Shown here: piece after piece, positions 29,778 through 39,117 of the stretch
How the letters are laid out: each line of letters starts with the position of its first letter
Numbering within the stretch: the first letter of the stretch is position 1
Assembly: GCA_945865565.1 (NCBI GenBank)
Contig: CAMBEK010000002.1
Location: forward strand, 239,644-303,643
Direction of reading: 5' to 3'
DNA: 64,000 nucleotides
Source of the DNA: Pseudobacteriovorax antillogorgiicola
GTDB taxonomy: Bacteria; Bdellovibrionota_B; Oligoflexia; Oligoflexales; RGVZ01
The notes under the pieces: generated by a model
What the model was told of the DNA's origin: nothing
Databases searched by the model: none
What the model saw: the letters and a program-made list of their open reading frames with translations, nothing else
Translations under genes and position numbers: made by a program

Positions 29778-30734
29778 TCAGGATCTTGAAGAAAAATTCG
29801 CAGCCTTCAGGAATTCCAGAAAGTTGATCGGCAGGGGAGCCTCTAGCGTCACCGGCTTTTCGTTGTCGGCCGGGATAAATGTGAGGTGGAAGGCGTGCAG
29901 AAAATGGTGCACAGCTGCAAGTGATTCCAAGGCCGGCGTCATGGGCATTTTACCAGGCTGATACTTTTTGTCCCCAATGATTGGGAATCCCTTGCTTGCC
30001 AGGTGGACTCGTATCTGGTGACTGCGTCCAGTCTCTGGACGGCAGCGGATCAAGGACATGCCCAGTGCCTTGTTGGATTCGATGACTTCAAAGAAAGTTT
30101 TTGAGGGCTTGCCCCCCGAACGTACCACGGTGACGTTGCCAGTTCTTTTGTCGATGGGGGAAAGAAAGCATTCTACCGTGAATTTTTTCTCGTGCGGTAT
30201 TCCGGAACACAAGGCCAGATACTCTTTGCCCACCGTGCGGCAGCGGAATTGGTCCGTCAGAAATGTGACGGACTCCGCGGTTGTGGCGAGCAGCACAACG
30301 CCGCTGGTTTCCTTGTCCAGTCTGTGAACCAAAAACACCTTTGCATTTGGGTGGCCCTTGCTTGCCAAATATTTTTTAACCGCGGCTTCGAGGTGCACGA
30401 CAGACTGGTCACGCGTGGCTTGAGTTGGCAGGCCTGGTGGCTTGTTAATTGCGATGACGTGATGATGATCAAACAGGAGGTCTGATGGTTGGATTTCGTA
30501 TTCTCGTTGTTTGATTCGCTTCAAATTTTCCAGGCTGTATTGCATCTCGATGGTGTCGCCAGGGTTTACCGGTCGGGATGCAATCCTGGCCCGTTTTCGA
30601 TTGATGTAAACGCCACCGGCATCAATCACTTCCCTGATTTTGCGCTTGGATAATTCAACGCCCTGAAGGGCAATGAACTGGTCAAGACGCATACCTGCGA
30701 AATCAGCTTTTACCTTAAAATTATGGATCTTCAT
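29778..30734 (-). CDS. RluA family pseudouridine synthase
   Basis: A 318-residue RNA-modifying enzyme. An N-terminal S4 domain (LDQFIALQGVELSKRKIREV) is followed by the catalytic domain with HRLDKETSG, in which Asp140 is the nucleophile. It probably modifies 23S rRNA like RluC or RluD; the exact position cannot be told. ATG 30734 is chosen; an upstream TTG at 30755 would overlap the asparaginase gene. The two genes are probably co-transcribed. Confidence 0.85.
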   Translation of the reverse strand: MKIHNFKVKADFAGMRLDQFIALQGVELSKRKIREVIDAGGVYINRKRARIASRPVNPGDTIEMQYSLENLKRIKQREYEIQPSDLLFDHHHVIAINKPPGLPTQATRDQSVVHLEAAVKKYLASKGHPNAKVFLVHRLDKETSGVVLLATTAESVTFLTDQFRCRTVGKEYLALCSGIPHEKKFTVECFLSPIDKRTGNVTVVRSGGKPSKTFFEVIESNKALGMSLIRCRPETGRSHQIRVHLASKGFPIIGDKKYQPGKMPMTPALESLAAVHHFLHAFHLTFIPADNEKPVTLEAPLPINFLEFLKAANFSSRS

Positions 30735-30747
30735 GGTTATCGGGCTC

Positions 30748-31728
30748 TCATGCAAAAGGTGGAAGCATGAGAGACTGATCGCGAGGCACCCACTCTTCCT
30801 GGCATGATTTCAAATAATCACAGAGGTCTTGCAGGGTCTTGGTCAAGGAACCACTGCGGGCTTTTTGCTGTAGCAGACTCAATAAAGCCAAACCAAGATG
30901 AGCGGGGTTGTATCCAGCTGAAACCTTTACGAAGCAGGTGGCAGAAACCTCGCCGGATGATCCATCCGGGATCGTGTGAATTGCCAAAAGGCCATCGGCA
31001 CCCTCTTTTGCCAAGATGCGCCCCGGGAGCGCCTCCATCAGGTCCGAATCGAGGCGCTTGATTCCACCAATCAGGCGGGGATTTGCCAACCAAAGGGATT
31101 TGAGGTCCGCAACGCGGGGATCATTGGATCGTGCCAGTTTTTCCCAAAGGCCAAGATAACCGTCCACCGACATTGCTGCGACAGGCAGGCCACAGCTGTC
31201 GGTAAACCATTCCAGTCTCTCTCCGGCCTCGCGGCCGACAAGATTATAGACCTTCTTCTGTAATGGATGGTCAGGACTGAAGTATGTTTTGAGAGGAAAA
31301 TCGTGGTGCCGACATGCGGCGAGCATCATAAGATGTTTACCCGAACAAGGATGCAGCAACCGGGTCTGGGATTCTCCGCGCATTCTCATTGCAACGGAAG
31401 CCATTGGATCCAAGGGCCAAGACCTTGGACAAATTAGATCGGCCTCTCCGGCGCCTGATCTTTCAGACAGGATCTTGAGCGCATCGATATGCGCCGGTTC
31501 AGCAGAATGGCTGGCAAACCCCATCGCCCAGTAGGCATCCCGTGATCCAACATCAGCGGCGAGAAATTGCCAGGGCTTGAGGAGTGACCTGGTAACAAAT
31601 GGCATGCTCGTTGCCGCATTGGAGAATGTAGCGCCGCCCGATTCGCGCAAGGCGACCATGCCTTGCACGGAGACTTCCGGGACGCCGCTGCGAGCGAACA
31701 TGAACAATGTTGGAAGTCGGTGCAGCAT
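30748..31728 (-). CDS. asparaginase, thermolabile (Rhizobium type II) family
   Basis: A 326-residue protein of the family named after the Rhizobium asparaginase II. Characteristic pieces are SLLKPWQFL, GFASHSAEPAHI, HPCSGKHLMML, DHPLQKKV and DSCGLPVAAM. It hydrolyses L-asparagine to aspartate and ammonia in relatives. The conserved serine, lysine and cysteine positions of this family appear to be retained. No signal peptide is obvious. Adjacent minus-strand genes are close (13-27 bases), so a small operon with the flavin monooxygenase is likely. Confidence 0.75.
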   Translation of the reverse strand: MLHRLPTLFMFARSGVPEVSVQGMVALRESGGATFSNAATSMPFVTRSLLKPWQFLAADVGSRDAYWAMGFASHSAEPAHIDALKILSERSGAGEADLICPRSWPLDPMASVAMRMRGESQTRLLHPCSGKHLMMLAACRHHDFPLKTYFSPDHPLQKKVYNLVGREAGERLEWFTDSCGLPVAAMSVDGYLGLWEKLARSNDPRVADLKSLWLANPRLIGGIKRLDSDLMEALPGRILAKEGADGLLAIHTIPDGSSGEVSATCFVKVSAGYNPAHLGLALLSLLQQKARSGSLTKTLQDLCDYLKSCQEEWVPRDQSLMLPPFA

Positions 31729-31755
31729 GGATTATGCGTTCCCCTTTTGGGCGGG

Positions 31756-32913
31756 TTACTGGTTGTTGCCGGAAAAATGAGGAGCGACTTTTTCGCCGAA
31801 AATTCGCATTTGCTGACAAACCGCATCGGAGTCCGATTGATTGAATTCAAACCACAGCATGAGCCGGTCATCCTGATGGAGGCGACGCGGATTTTCTGGA
31901 GAAAGCTGTTCTCTGATTTCTTGCGGGTCACCAATGAGCGCACGTGACATAAGGATAGCTTTGTCAGGAACGGCAGCGGTTCCGCGCATGGCCTCGATGT
32001 AGATATCAAAACATTTTTCTGCGCGTTCATGGGCACGCTGACTGGATTCGTCAATAAAAGTGAGCACCGTTCGTGGCATGCGGCTGCGGTGCCAGCTTCG
32101 GTTTGTGTTTTCATAGCGGCGGCGCATAGCTTCATGCACTGCATCGATCTGGTCCGGTGCCGTGAAACTCAAATTGAAAATATCGCAATCCGCCCATTGA
32201 AGGGCTGCGTCTTGAGCCAGGGGATCGTGGGAGCCAAGGACAAAGGTTGTTCGAAGCAAGTCTTCGTCAGATAGTTTTGGGACCAGCATCATTTCGTCAA
32301 ACTGCCATCTTGGTTCATAAGGTGTGCCGGCTTCATCTACCGTGCGTCTGGTGACATCCATCGAACTGATGGCTTGTCCCTGGAAGAGGCGTAAGAATAT
32401 CTCAGATGCCTCACACAGGATCAGCCGGGAATATGTTTGCCAGTTCTTCGCCTCAAAATCGTTGCGAGGAGCAATTCCAAAAGGTCTGTTGATGAATGGG
32501 AAACGACCCGACGCAATGCCTATGTTTAGGTTGCGTGGCTGGTCGGCGAATTGGTTTAGAAATGCCAGCGACCGGATCCGGTCCGCAGCGGCAATGGGCC
32601 CGCCATTTCCGCCAACAATGTTGTAGATGGCAGTTCCGAAGCCGATGCGTTTGGTTTTCGATATGATGACCTGGGCAAGTTGAGCCGAGTCACAGTTAAG
32701 CCCAACTTCGCCCTGATAATTGGGGATCACCGGCTGCTTGTGGCGTTTTTGGACTTCACATGAGAAGTGGGATTCGGCGGCCCAGATGGTTCCATAGCCC
32801 AGGGCATCGGCCAAACTCAGCTGTTCAAAAAAGCCTTCAAAGACCTCGCGGTCTGACAGCTGTTTGGGGAGCGTGTCGATGCGCCCGATGGAATGAAAAA
32901 TATCAAATTTCAT
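31756..32913 (-). CDS. LLM class flavin-dependent oxidoreductase (luciferase-like)
   Basis: A 385-residue luciferase-like monooxygenase. The N-terminal part LADALGYGTIWAAESHF and the inner NIGIASGRFPF segment fit the family, which uses FMNH2 supplied by a separate reductase. The substrate is unknown. It is the first gene of the minus-strand group 32913-29778, diverging from the response regulator at 33005. A flavin reductase is not adjacent. Confidence 0.8.
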   Translation of the reverse strand: MKFDIFHSIGRIDTLPKQLSDREVFEGFFEQLSLADALGYGTIWAAESHFSCEVQKRHKQPVIPNYQGEVGLNCDSAQLAQVIISKTKRIGFGTAIYNIVGGNGGPIAAADRIRSLAFLNQFADQPRNLNIGIASGRFPFINRPFGIAPRNDFEAKNWQTYSRLILCEASEIFLRLFQGQAISSMDVTRRTVDEAGTPYEPRWQFDEMMLVPKLSDEDLLRTTFVLGSHDPLAQDAALQWADCDIFNLSFTAPDQIDAVHEAMRRRYENTNRSWHRSRMPRTVLTFIDESSQRAHERAEKCFDIYIEAMRGTAAVPDKAILMSRALIGDPQEIREQLSPENPRRLHQDDRLMLWFEFNQSDSDAVCQQMRIFGEKVAPHFSGNNQ

Positions 32914-33004
32914 GCTGCGTTCCTATCCCTGCTGGTCTGCCCTGTCAAGAATACTGCCTTGGCAGGAAAACTGCAGCGGGAGCTTGTCTATTGTGGAGGT
33001 CCCC

Positions 33005-33400
33005 GTGGCAAAGGCGGAGCCAGGTAAAATGCTGGTGATCGATGATGATCCTGCCTTTGGCCAGATCATGAAGGCCCTTGCTTCGGCTCGTGGCATTCAA
33101 TGTGACTGGGTACCATCCCTTGAATCATTAGGTCGAGTCGGCAGGGTTGGCGATTACGATTTAGCTATCCTGGACTACTTTCTTGAAAAATTTACTGGCG
33201 GTGAGATTGCCGAGTATGTCGATGTCTTTTTTTCCGACATCCCAGTGGTCATCGTAAGTAGCCGCCCGGACATTCATGCCCAGCAGCGAAAGTGGCCAAA
33301 ATGTGTCCGGCTTTTTGTTGATAAAGCCACTGGAGCCAGATCGATCATGGATCTGGCTATGGGATTGTTCAGTGGATCCCGTGCCGGGCGTAGCTCTTGA
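33005..33400 (+). CDS. single-domain response regulator (receiver only)
   Basis: A 131-residue CheY-like receiver. Acidic pocket residues D13-D15, phospho-acceptor D57 (AILDYF), S85 and K107 are in place, so it can probably be phosphorylated. There is no output domain and no adjacent histidine kinase. GTG at 33005 is chosen because GGAGG lies five bases upstream. Its 3' end overlaps the end of nuoI on the opposite strand by 32 bases. Confidence 0.75.
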   Translation: MAKAEPGKMLVIDDDPAFGQIMKALASARGIQCDWVPSLESLGRVGRVGDYDLAILDYFLEKFTGGEIAEYVDVFFSDIPVVIVSSRPDIHAQQRKWPKCVRLFVDKATGARSIMDLAMGLFSGSRAGRSS

Positions 33401-33977
33401 TCTGCTTAGCGTTACGACTTCCTTTTGGGGCTTCAACGATCGGATGCTTTTCGTTTTCATCCTTCACGCTGATCACTCCACCTGAAAGCTGTTTACGCTC
33501 TGCAAGGTATTCCTTGGTGTAGACCCATTTTCCGCCATTGGTCCCGACCATGGCATATTCTGGTCCGAGCCGGATGGCATCGACGGGACAAGCCTCTTCG
33601 CAATAGCCGCAAAAAACACAGCGCAGGATGTCGATCTCAAAGCGAACTGGAAATTTTTCCAATTCATTGTCTGGGTGATTGCCGGCCTCAATGTGGATGC
33701 AGTCTGCGGGGCAATTGGTTGCACAGAGGAAGCACGCCGTGCACCGTACTTCACCGTCATCGCGCAAGGTCAGAAAGTGTTTGCCTTTGAACCGGTCGCT
33801 GTAAGTGGCCGCTTGTTCCGGCCATTCAAGCGTGTTGGTTTTTTCAATTTTGAGCAGCTGTACGGTAAAGATAGCCAGAGTCTTCCACATTCCCGCTGCG
33901 ATGGTGGTGATATATCCCCAACCTGCAGAAAATACATTTGAGTCAATGGGTGGTAGTGGAACTTTAACGACTGCCAT
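33369..33977 (-). CDS. nuoI: NADH-quinone oxidoreductase subunit I
   Basis: A 202-residue complex I subunit carrying clusters N6a and N6b. Two CxxCxxCxxxCP motifs are seen at C79/82/85/89 and C120/123/126/130. The peripheral arm passes electrons through it toward NuoB. ATG at 33977 has GGAGG 7 bases upstream and overlaps the end of nuoG by 14 bases. It is the last gene of the nuo cluster here; nuoA, B, H and J-N are missing nearby. Confidence 0.92.
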   Translation of the reverse strand: MAVVKVPLPPIDSNVFSAGWGYITTIAAGMWKTLAIFTVQLLKIEKTNTLEWPEQAATYSDRFKGKHFLTLRDDGEVRCTACFLCATNCPADCIHIEAGNHPDNELEKFPVRFEIDILRCVFCGYCEEACPVDAIRLGPEYAMVGTNGGKWVYTKEYLAERKQLSGGVISVKDENEKHPIVEAPKGSRNAKQIKSYARHGIH

Positions 33978-35466
33978 GCGAGTGCCTCCATTGCTTGAGG
34001 GCGGCAATAATTTCGGTCAGGTCCCTGCCGTCGGCAACTGGGCATGGGAACGGACTGTCCAACTTTCCTGCCTTGCCTTCGTGATTGATGAAGGTGCCTT
34101 TCTTTTCGGGAAAGCCCTTCATTGGAATCGCGTGTTTTGTTTTTTTATTGTCGGCGACAGAGCCGGCGAGAGTCCAGAAGGACACAAAATCCAGTTCCGT
34201 GAGGCGGTTTAGTTGCTGTTCAAAACTCGGGAATGTCGACGGTACTTCCGGAGTTACGGCGATGACGATTTTTGCGCCGGAACTGGCAACGGCATCAAAC
34301 TCATTTTTCAATCCAGCGGCGAGGCCGGCTTCCTTGAGGGCGCTCAGAAGACCGCTTGTGTTGGCGTTGTGGTCTCCGCGATAGAGCAGACCATCAAAGG
34401 CATCGATCTTCTCAGTAGGCTCGCGCCACTGGAAAACCTTTTTTATGCCGAGCTCACCCACGAAAAAGTCAAAGAGCGACTTGTACTCTTCACTGGTGTG
34501 TTGCGCGGAAACAAGCAAGGCAACATCAGTGGCTGGATTCACCGCCGCAATGCGCTTGCCCAGATCTTCGATCGCTCCTGCAAAATTGGTGTCTTTGCGC
34601 CGTCCTTGAGCATCGGTCGTCAATGCTGTGCGGAGTCGAACGTCCTGATTCAGGTGGCTGTACATATGACGGCCCTTGTCGCACATCCAATGCCCGTTGG
34701 CTTCGCCCTTGCGAGGTTTCAGCCGAAAGTAGCTGCGAGTTTCTGGCTTGCCGTAGACATCAACACTGCAACCGGTCGAGCAGCCTGGACAGACGGCAGG
34801 TTTGTCTTTTAAAAACCATACTCGTTGTTTGAACCGGAAATCCCGTGAAGTAAAGGCTCCAACCGGACATATGTCCACGAGGTTGGTCTGATAGTTGTGG
34901 TCAATTTTTTCGCCTGGATAGGTCCCAATGATGGCCCTGTCTCCGCGGTCGAAAATACCGAGGGCGCCTGTCTTTGTGACTTCCTCTTCAAAGCGCACGC
35001 AGCGCGAGCAAAGAATGCAGCGCTCGGTATCGAGAACGAGGTCGCGCCCAACATCAAGCATCTTTGGCTTCAAAACTTTTGGGCGCGTCATCTGACTTTG
35101 GTATTTGCCCACCGACATATAATAATCTTGCAGACCGCATTCGCCGGCCTGATCGCAGATAGGGCAATCCAGAGGGTGGTTTATCAGATGAAATTCAAGC
35201 GCCCATTTATGCGCTGATTTTGCTTCTTCCGTATCTGTTTTAACGTCCATGCCGTTGGTTGCTTGCAAATTGCAGGCGATTTCCAACTTAGGACGACCCT
35301 CGACTTTTACCATGCAAAAACGACACACGCCTGCCACAGATAGTCCTGGGTGCCAGCAGAAGTGAGGAATCTCGACATTCTCTCGGCGCGCAGCCTCCAT
35401 CACGGTGGTTCCCTTGGGAACCGTGACGTCTTTGCCGTTCAGCTTGAAAGTTACCGTCTCGCTCAC
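33964..35466 (-). CDS. nuoG: NADH-quinone oxidoreductase subunit G
   Basis: A complex I subunit with the [2Fe-2S] site C37/C48/C51/C65, the His-Cys site H97/C101/C104/C110 and the [4Fe-4S] site C150/C153/C156/C200, followed by an additional CPGCSTGC motif near residue 225. The length of 500 residues is clearly less than the 900 of E. coli NuoG; most of the molybdopterin-like domain is shortened. GTG start, overlapping the nuoF stop in a GTGA arrangement, so the two are translationally coupled. Confidence 0.92.
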   Translation of the reverse strand: MSETVTFKLNGKDVTVPKGTTVMEAARRENVEIPHFCWHPGLSVAGVCRFCMVKVEGRPKLEIACNLQATNGMDVKTDTEEAKSAHKWALEFHLINHPLDCPICDQAGECGLQDYYMSVGKYQSQMTRPKVLKPKMLDVGRDLVLDTERCILCSRCVRFEEEVTKTGALGIFDRGDRAIIGTYPGEKIDHNYQTNLVDICPVGAFTSRDFRFKQRVWFLKDKPAVCPGCSTGCSVDVYGKPETRSYFRLKPRKGEANGHWMCDKGRHMYSHLNQDVRLRTALTTDAQGRRKDTNFAGAIEDLGKRIAAVNPATDVALLVSAQHTSEEYKSLFDFFVGELGIKKVFQWREPTEKIDAFDGLLYRGDHNANTSGLLSALKEAGLAAGLKNEFDAVASSGAKIVIAVTPEVPSTFPSFEQQLNRLTELDFVSFWTLAGSVADNKKTKHAIPMKGFPEKKGTFINHEGKAGKLDSPFPCPVADGRDLTEIIAALKQWRHSHGSR

Positions 35467-36737
35467 GCCCTTTTTCCTCTCTCGATGAAATCGGCGATCT
35501 CAGCGCCGAACTTGGTCACAATCGATTTGGTTGGCATTGCGGCCGCGTCGCTGAGGGCGCAAATGGTTTTGCCTTCCATGTTGCGCGAAATCTCAAACAT
35601 CCGCTGCAAGTCATCCTTTTTGCCTTGACCCGCCATGATGCCAGTCATGATGTTGGCGAGCCAGCCGGTGCCTTCACGGCACGGAGTGCACTGCCCGCAG
35701 CTCTCGTGATGGTAGAAATCCACCGTCACCTTGAGCAACTCCACCATGCTCATCGAATCATCAATGATCATAATCGCACCGGAGCCAAGCATGGATCCTT
35801 TTGCGGCTATGGCTTCGTAATCCAAGGTAAGCCCCTTGAGTTCTTCTGCCGTCAGAATTGGAGCCGAAGAGCCTCCGGGAATGCAGGCCTTGATATTGTA
35901 TCCAGGCAGCATTCCACCAGCATCTTCGTTGATCAGTTTTTCAATCGGGTAACCGAGTGGAAGTTCGTAAACACCCGGCCTCTTGACACGCCCCGACAGG
36001 CAAAAGAGTTTTGTTCCCGGTGATTTTTCGGTGCCCATGGTTTTGTGGGCCGCGGCGCCGTGGTTGATGATCCAAGGGACTGCTGCCAGCGTCTCGGTAT
36101 TGTTGACGATGGTCGGGCGGTGTAGGTAGCCAGAAATCGCCGGAAATGGCGGTTTCAGTTTTGGTTGGCCTTTTTTACCTTCGAGAGAGGACAATAGCCC
36201 CGTTTCTTCCCCGCAGATGTAAGCCCCGGCCCCGGCATAGTGGTCAATATGGAATTTGAAGCCGGTGCCCAGGATGTTATCCCCAAGAAACCCGCCGTCA
36301 TAGGCTTCGCGGATAGCAGTTTCAAGCCATTTGATCTCTTCAAAGAAATCATAGCGGGTATAAATGTAGCCCTTGTTCGCGCCGATCGCGAAACCAGCAA
36401 TGATCATACCCTCGAGGATCATGTGCGGATTGCACTCAGTTATGTAACGATCCTTGAAAGTTCCTGGCTCGCTCTCGTCATTGTTGCAAATGATATATTT
36501 CGGCCCCTTGTCATCCTTGGGGACAAAGCTCCATTTCATTCCTGTTGGAAAGCCTGCGCCACCGCGACCACGCAGGCCAGCGGCCTTTACTTCGTCGATG
36601 ACTTGCCCGGGTTGCATCGTGAATGCTTTTTTGAGCCCGGCATATCCGCCGTTATCGACGTACGTTTTGAGCGCACGGGCATTTGGTTTGCCTTCGAACG
36701 CCGTCGTGATTTTTACCTTGGTGAGTGTGTCGCCCAT
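35463..36737 (-). CDS. nuoF: NADH-quinone oxidoreductase subunit F
   Basis: A 424-residue subunit that oxidises NADH. The glycine-rich GRGGAGFPTGMKW binds FMN and NADH, the loop GAGAYICGEETGLLSSLEG is typical, and CGQCTPCREG plus a later Cys bind cluster N3. Standard length. It sits in the order nuoCD-E-F-G-I, 20 bases after nuoE, within one operon. Confidence 0.95.
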   Translation of the reverse strand: MGDTLTKVKITTAFEGKPNARALKTYVDNGGYAGLKKAFTMQPGQVIDEVKAAGLRGRGGAGFPTGMKWSFVPKDDKGPKYIICNNDESEPGTFKDRYITECNPHMILEGMIIAGFAIGANKGYIYTRYDFFEEIKWLETAIREAYDGGFLGDNILGTGFKFHIDHYAGAGAYICGEETGLLSSLEGKKGQPKLKPPFPAISGYLHRPTIVNNTETLAAVPWIINHGAAAHKTMGTEKSPGTKLFCLSGRVKRPGVYELPLGYPIEKLINEDAGGMLPGYNIKACIPGGSSAPILTAEELKGLTLDYEAIAAKGSMLGSGAIMIIDDSMSMVELLKVTVDFYHHESCGQCTPCREGTGWLANIMTGIMAGQGKKDDLQRMFEISRNMEGKTICALSDAAAMPTKSIVTKFGAEIADFIERGKRA

Positions 36738-36757
36738 AAAGACGCCCTCTCTTTTTT

Positions 36758-37282
36758 TTAAACGCCAGATTTCAGCGAGGCGTATTTTTCCAGGATCGAA
36801 TCGATGTTTTCTTTGGTTACTTTTAGGTGTCGGTCTTTATTCACCAGCATTGCCGGCGCGCCGTCACAAACACACATGCAGGGGACGCCTTCTACGCCGA
36901 AGGGGGATTCTTTTCCCTTCTCTTCAAATTTCTTGATGTGCCCCTTGATTTTGTCAATGACCTCGTTGGCTCCCAGCATGCAGCAGACAATGTTGTTGCA
37001 GAACTGGATGTGGTACTGGCGCGGTTTTTTCTGGCGGTATGCCGAGTAGAAAGTGAGAGCCTCACGAACTTGAACGCGGTGCAGTCCAAATTCCTTGTCG
37101 AGTATCTCGACATGTTCGTCCGCAATCCACCCAAGCTCGTCCTGGATCGCATGCAGGGCCGGTAGAATCGCCGACCGCTTGGTTTCATAGCGCGTCAGAA
37201 AACTTTCGATTTGTTTACGCAGGCCCGGCGTAAAAGCCGGCGCTGGTTCACTTGAATTCAATCTGTTGTTGTGCTCGCTCAT
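36758..37282 (-). CDS. nuoE: NADH-quinone oxidoreductase subunit E
   Basis: A 174-residue subunit with the thioredoxin-like fold that carries cluster N1a. Ligands are C95 and C100 (CNNIVC) and C135 and C139 (CMCVC). Start ATG at 37282 is chosen since GGAGC precedes it; a longer frame runs back into nuoCD. The gap to nuoCD is 43 bases. Confidence 0.92.
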   Translation of the reverse strand: MSEHNNRLNSSEPAPAFTPGLRKQIESFLTRYETKRSAILPALHAIQDELGWIADEHVEILDKEFGLHRVQVREALTFYSAYRQKKPRQYHIQFCNNIVCCMLGANEVIDKIKGHIKKFEEKGKESPFGVEGVPCMCVCDGAPAMLVNKDRHLKVTKENIDSILEKYASLKSGV

Positions 37283-37325
37283 TGCGTCCTGCTCCAAAAA
37301 AACTTGATCCGGCTCGCGTTTGGAC

Positions 37326-39047
37326 TCAGCGGTCCAATTCGCCTGCGATGACGTTGATGCTTCCAAGTGCGGCAATTGCGTCTGACAGCATTTGCCCTTC
37401 CATCATTTCAGAGAACGCCTGAAAGATGGCAAAGCATGGCGGGCGACACTTTACCCGGTAGGGCTTGCCACTGCCATCGCTGATCACATAAAAACCAAGC
37501 TCTCCGTTGGCCGCTTCGTAACCGCTGTAGATCTCGCCCGCAGGTGGCTGAACCCCGTTGATTACCAGCATGAACTGGTTCATCAATCCTTCGATGTTGC
37601 CATAAACGTTTTGCTTTGACGGCAAAGTGATCCTTGGATCGTCCACATCAATTGGACCGGATGGAACGTTGTTCAAACACTGTTTCAGGATGCGGACGGA
37701 CTGGCGGATTTCTTCCATCCTGACCATATAACGATCGTATGAATCGCCGCGCTCACCAATCGGAATATCAAACTCGAGCTGGTCATAACCGTAGTACGGA
37801 TTGTACTGCCGCATATCTAGTGGGACGCCAGTGGCCCGCAAGCACGGTCCGGTGAAGCCCCAGTCGATTGCGTTTTCCTTGCCGATGGCTCCCGCGCCAA
37901 CCATACGCTTCACAAAAATTCTGTTCTTCGTCAGCAGTGTGTCCACTTCCGAGTGGGCTTGTTCGATAACCTTGAGGGTTTCTTTTGCCTGTGCGATCCA
38001 GCCATCGGGAAAGTCAAAACCCATTCCGCCCACGCGGGCCAGAGATACCGTCAGGCGCGCTCCGCAGAGCTTTTCAAAGAGGTCGTAAACTTTTTCGCGG
38101 GCCTGAAATCCCAGCCAAAAGTTTGTCAGTGCGCCAAGGTCAACGGCATTGGTGCAGATGCAAACGAAGTGATCGATGATTCGCGAAAACTCGTCCAAAA
38201 TGACCCGCATGGTTTGTGCTTTTGCGGGAACCTGAATCCCCAACATTTTTTCGACCGTGCGACACCAGGCATGATTGTTCATCGGAGCCGAACAGTAGTT
38301 CAGGCGATCCGTGTAGGGAATGATCTGGTTGTAGTTGTGCGTTTCGCACATTTTTTCAAAGCAGCGGTGAAGGTAGCCGATCTCGATGTCCATTTTTTCA
38401 ATGGTTTCGCCAGAGAGAACTGCCATCAAACGCAGGGTGCCGTGGGTGGCCGGGTGCGCTGGTCCGATGTTGATCCAGACACGGTCAGAGAGGTGGTCTT
38501 CTTCCTCGGCCATCATTCGCGCACGGTCTTTTTCAAAAGAATGCGCCAGTGGCGTTCGAAGTTCTTGATTGCCGTCCGCAGGATAATCCTTGCGCATGGG
38601 GCTACCCACGAAATCTTCGTGGCAGAGGATCCGGCGCAAATTCGGGTGGTCTGTGAATTTGATGCCAAAGAGGTCAAATGCCTCGCGTTCAAACCAATTT
38701 GCAGACCGGTAAATGTTGGTCACGGAGGCGACAGATTCACCTTCGGCAACCGGAGCCTTGACCCGCAGGCGACGCTTCGTGTCCGGGTTCATATAATGAT
38801 AGACAACGTCAAACCGTCGGTCGCGCTCCGGATAATCAACTCCGGCAACGTCCATCAGGTAAGGGAAGTGCTTTTTAATCTCGCGAGTGACTTCCGAAAC
38901 GCTTTTCGCGTCGACCACAAAGACGTCTTCGTCATCGTGGGCTGGATTGACGGTGTGCGTGATTTTGGATTCGGGAATTCTCGAGCCAATATCGCGCGCG
39001 AGGGTTTCAAAGAAACTGCGATTGTTTGCGTCGTGCGTAGCCGGCAT
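37326..39047 (-). CDS. nuoC: NADH-quinone oxidoreductase subunit C/D fusion
   Basis: A 573-residue fusion of NuoC (about residues 1-185, with YRSANWFEREAFDLFGI) and NuoD (about 190-573, with INIGPAHPATHGTLR and the quinone-site region NYNQIIPYTDRLNY). Fused nuoCD is known from E. coli and several other groups. First gene of the local nuo cluster; no nuoA or nuoB is present upstream, where a DUF2723 gene lies instead on the same strand. Confidence 0.93.
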   Translation of the reverse strand: MPATHDANNRSFFETLARDIGSRIPESKITHTVNPAHDDEDVFVVDAKSVSEVTREIKKHFPYLMDVAGVDYPERDRRFDVVYHYMNPDTKRRLRVKAPVAEGESVASVTNIYRSANWFEREAFDLFGIKFTDHPNLRRILCHEDFVGSPMRKDYPADGNQELRTPLAHSFEKDRARMMAEEEDHLSDRVWINIGPAHPATHGTLRLMAVLSGETIEKMDIEIGYLHRCFEKMCETHNYNQIIPYTDRLNYCSAPMNNHAWCRTVEKMLGIQVPAKAQTMRVILDEFSRIIDHFVCICTNAVDLGALTNFWLGFQAREKVYDLFEKLCGARLTVSLARVGGMGFDFPDGWIAQAKETLKVIEQAHSEVDTLLTKNRIFVKRMVGAGAIGKENAIDWGFTGPCLRATGVPLDMRQYNPYYGYDQLEFDIPIGERGDSYDRYMVRMEEIRQSVRILKQCLNNVPSGPIDVDDPRITLPSKQNVYGNIEGLMNQFMLVINGVQPPAGEIYSGYEAANGELGFYVISDGSGKPYRVKCRPPCFAIFQAFSEMMEGQMLSDAIAALGSINVIAGELDR

Positions 39048-39117
39048 GGATTCCGTTCTCCCCGGTGGCAGCTTGGCCTGTTAGGGTCAAAACGTTATCA
39101 CGGCAAGTGCCTGTTAT

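Noticed and set aside
29615-29827. Short frame containing RRRRILRCAQDDG
   Set aside because: Again a translation of the dispersed inverted repeat at 29719-29768.
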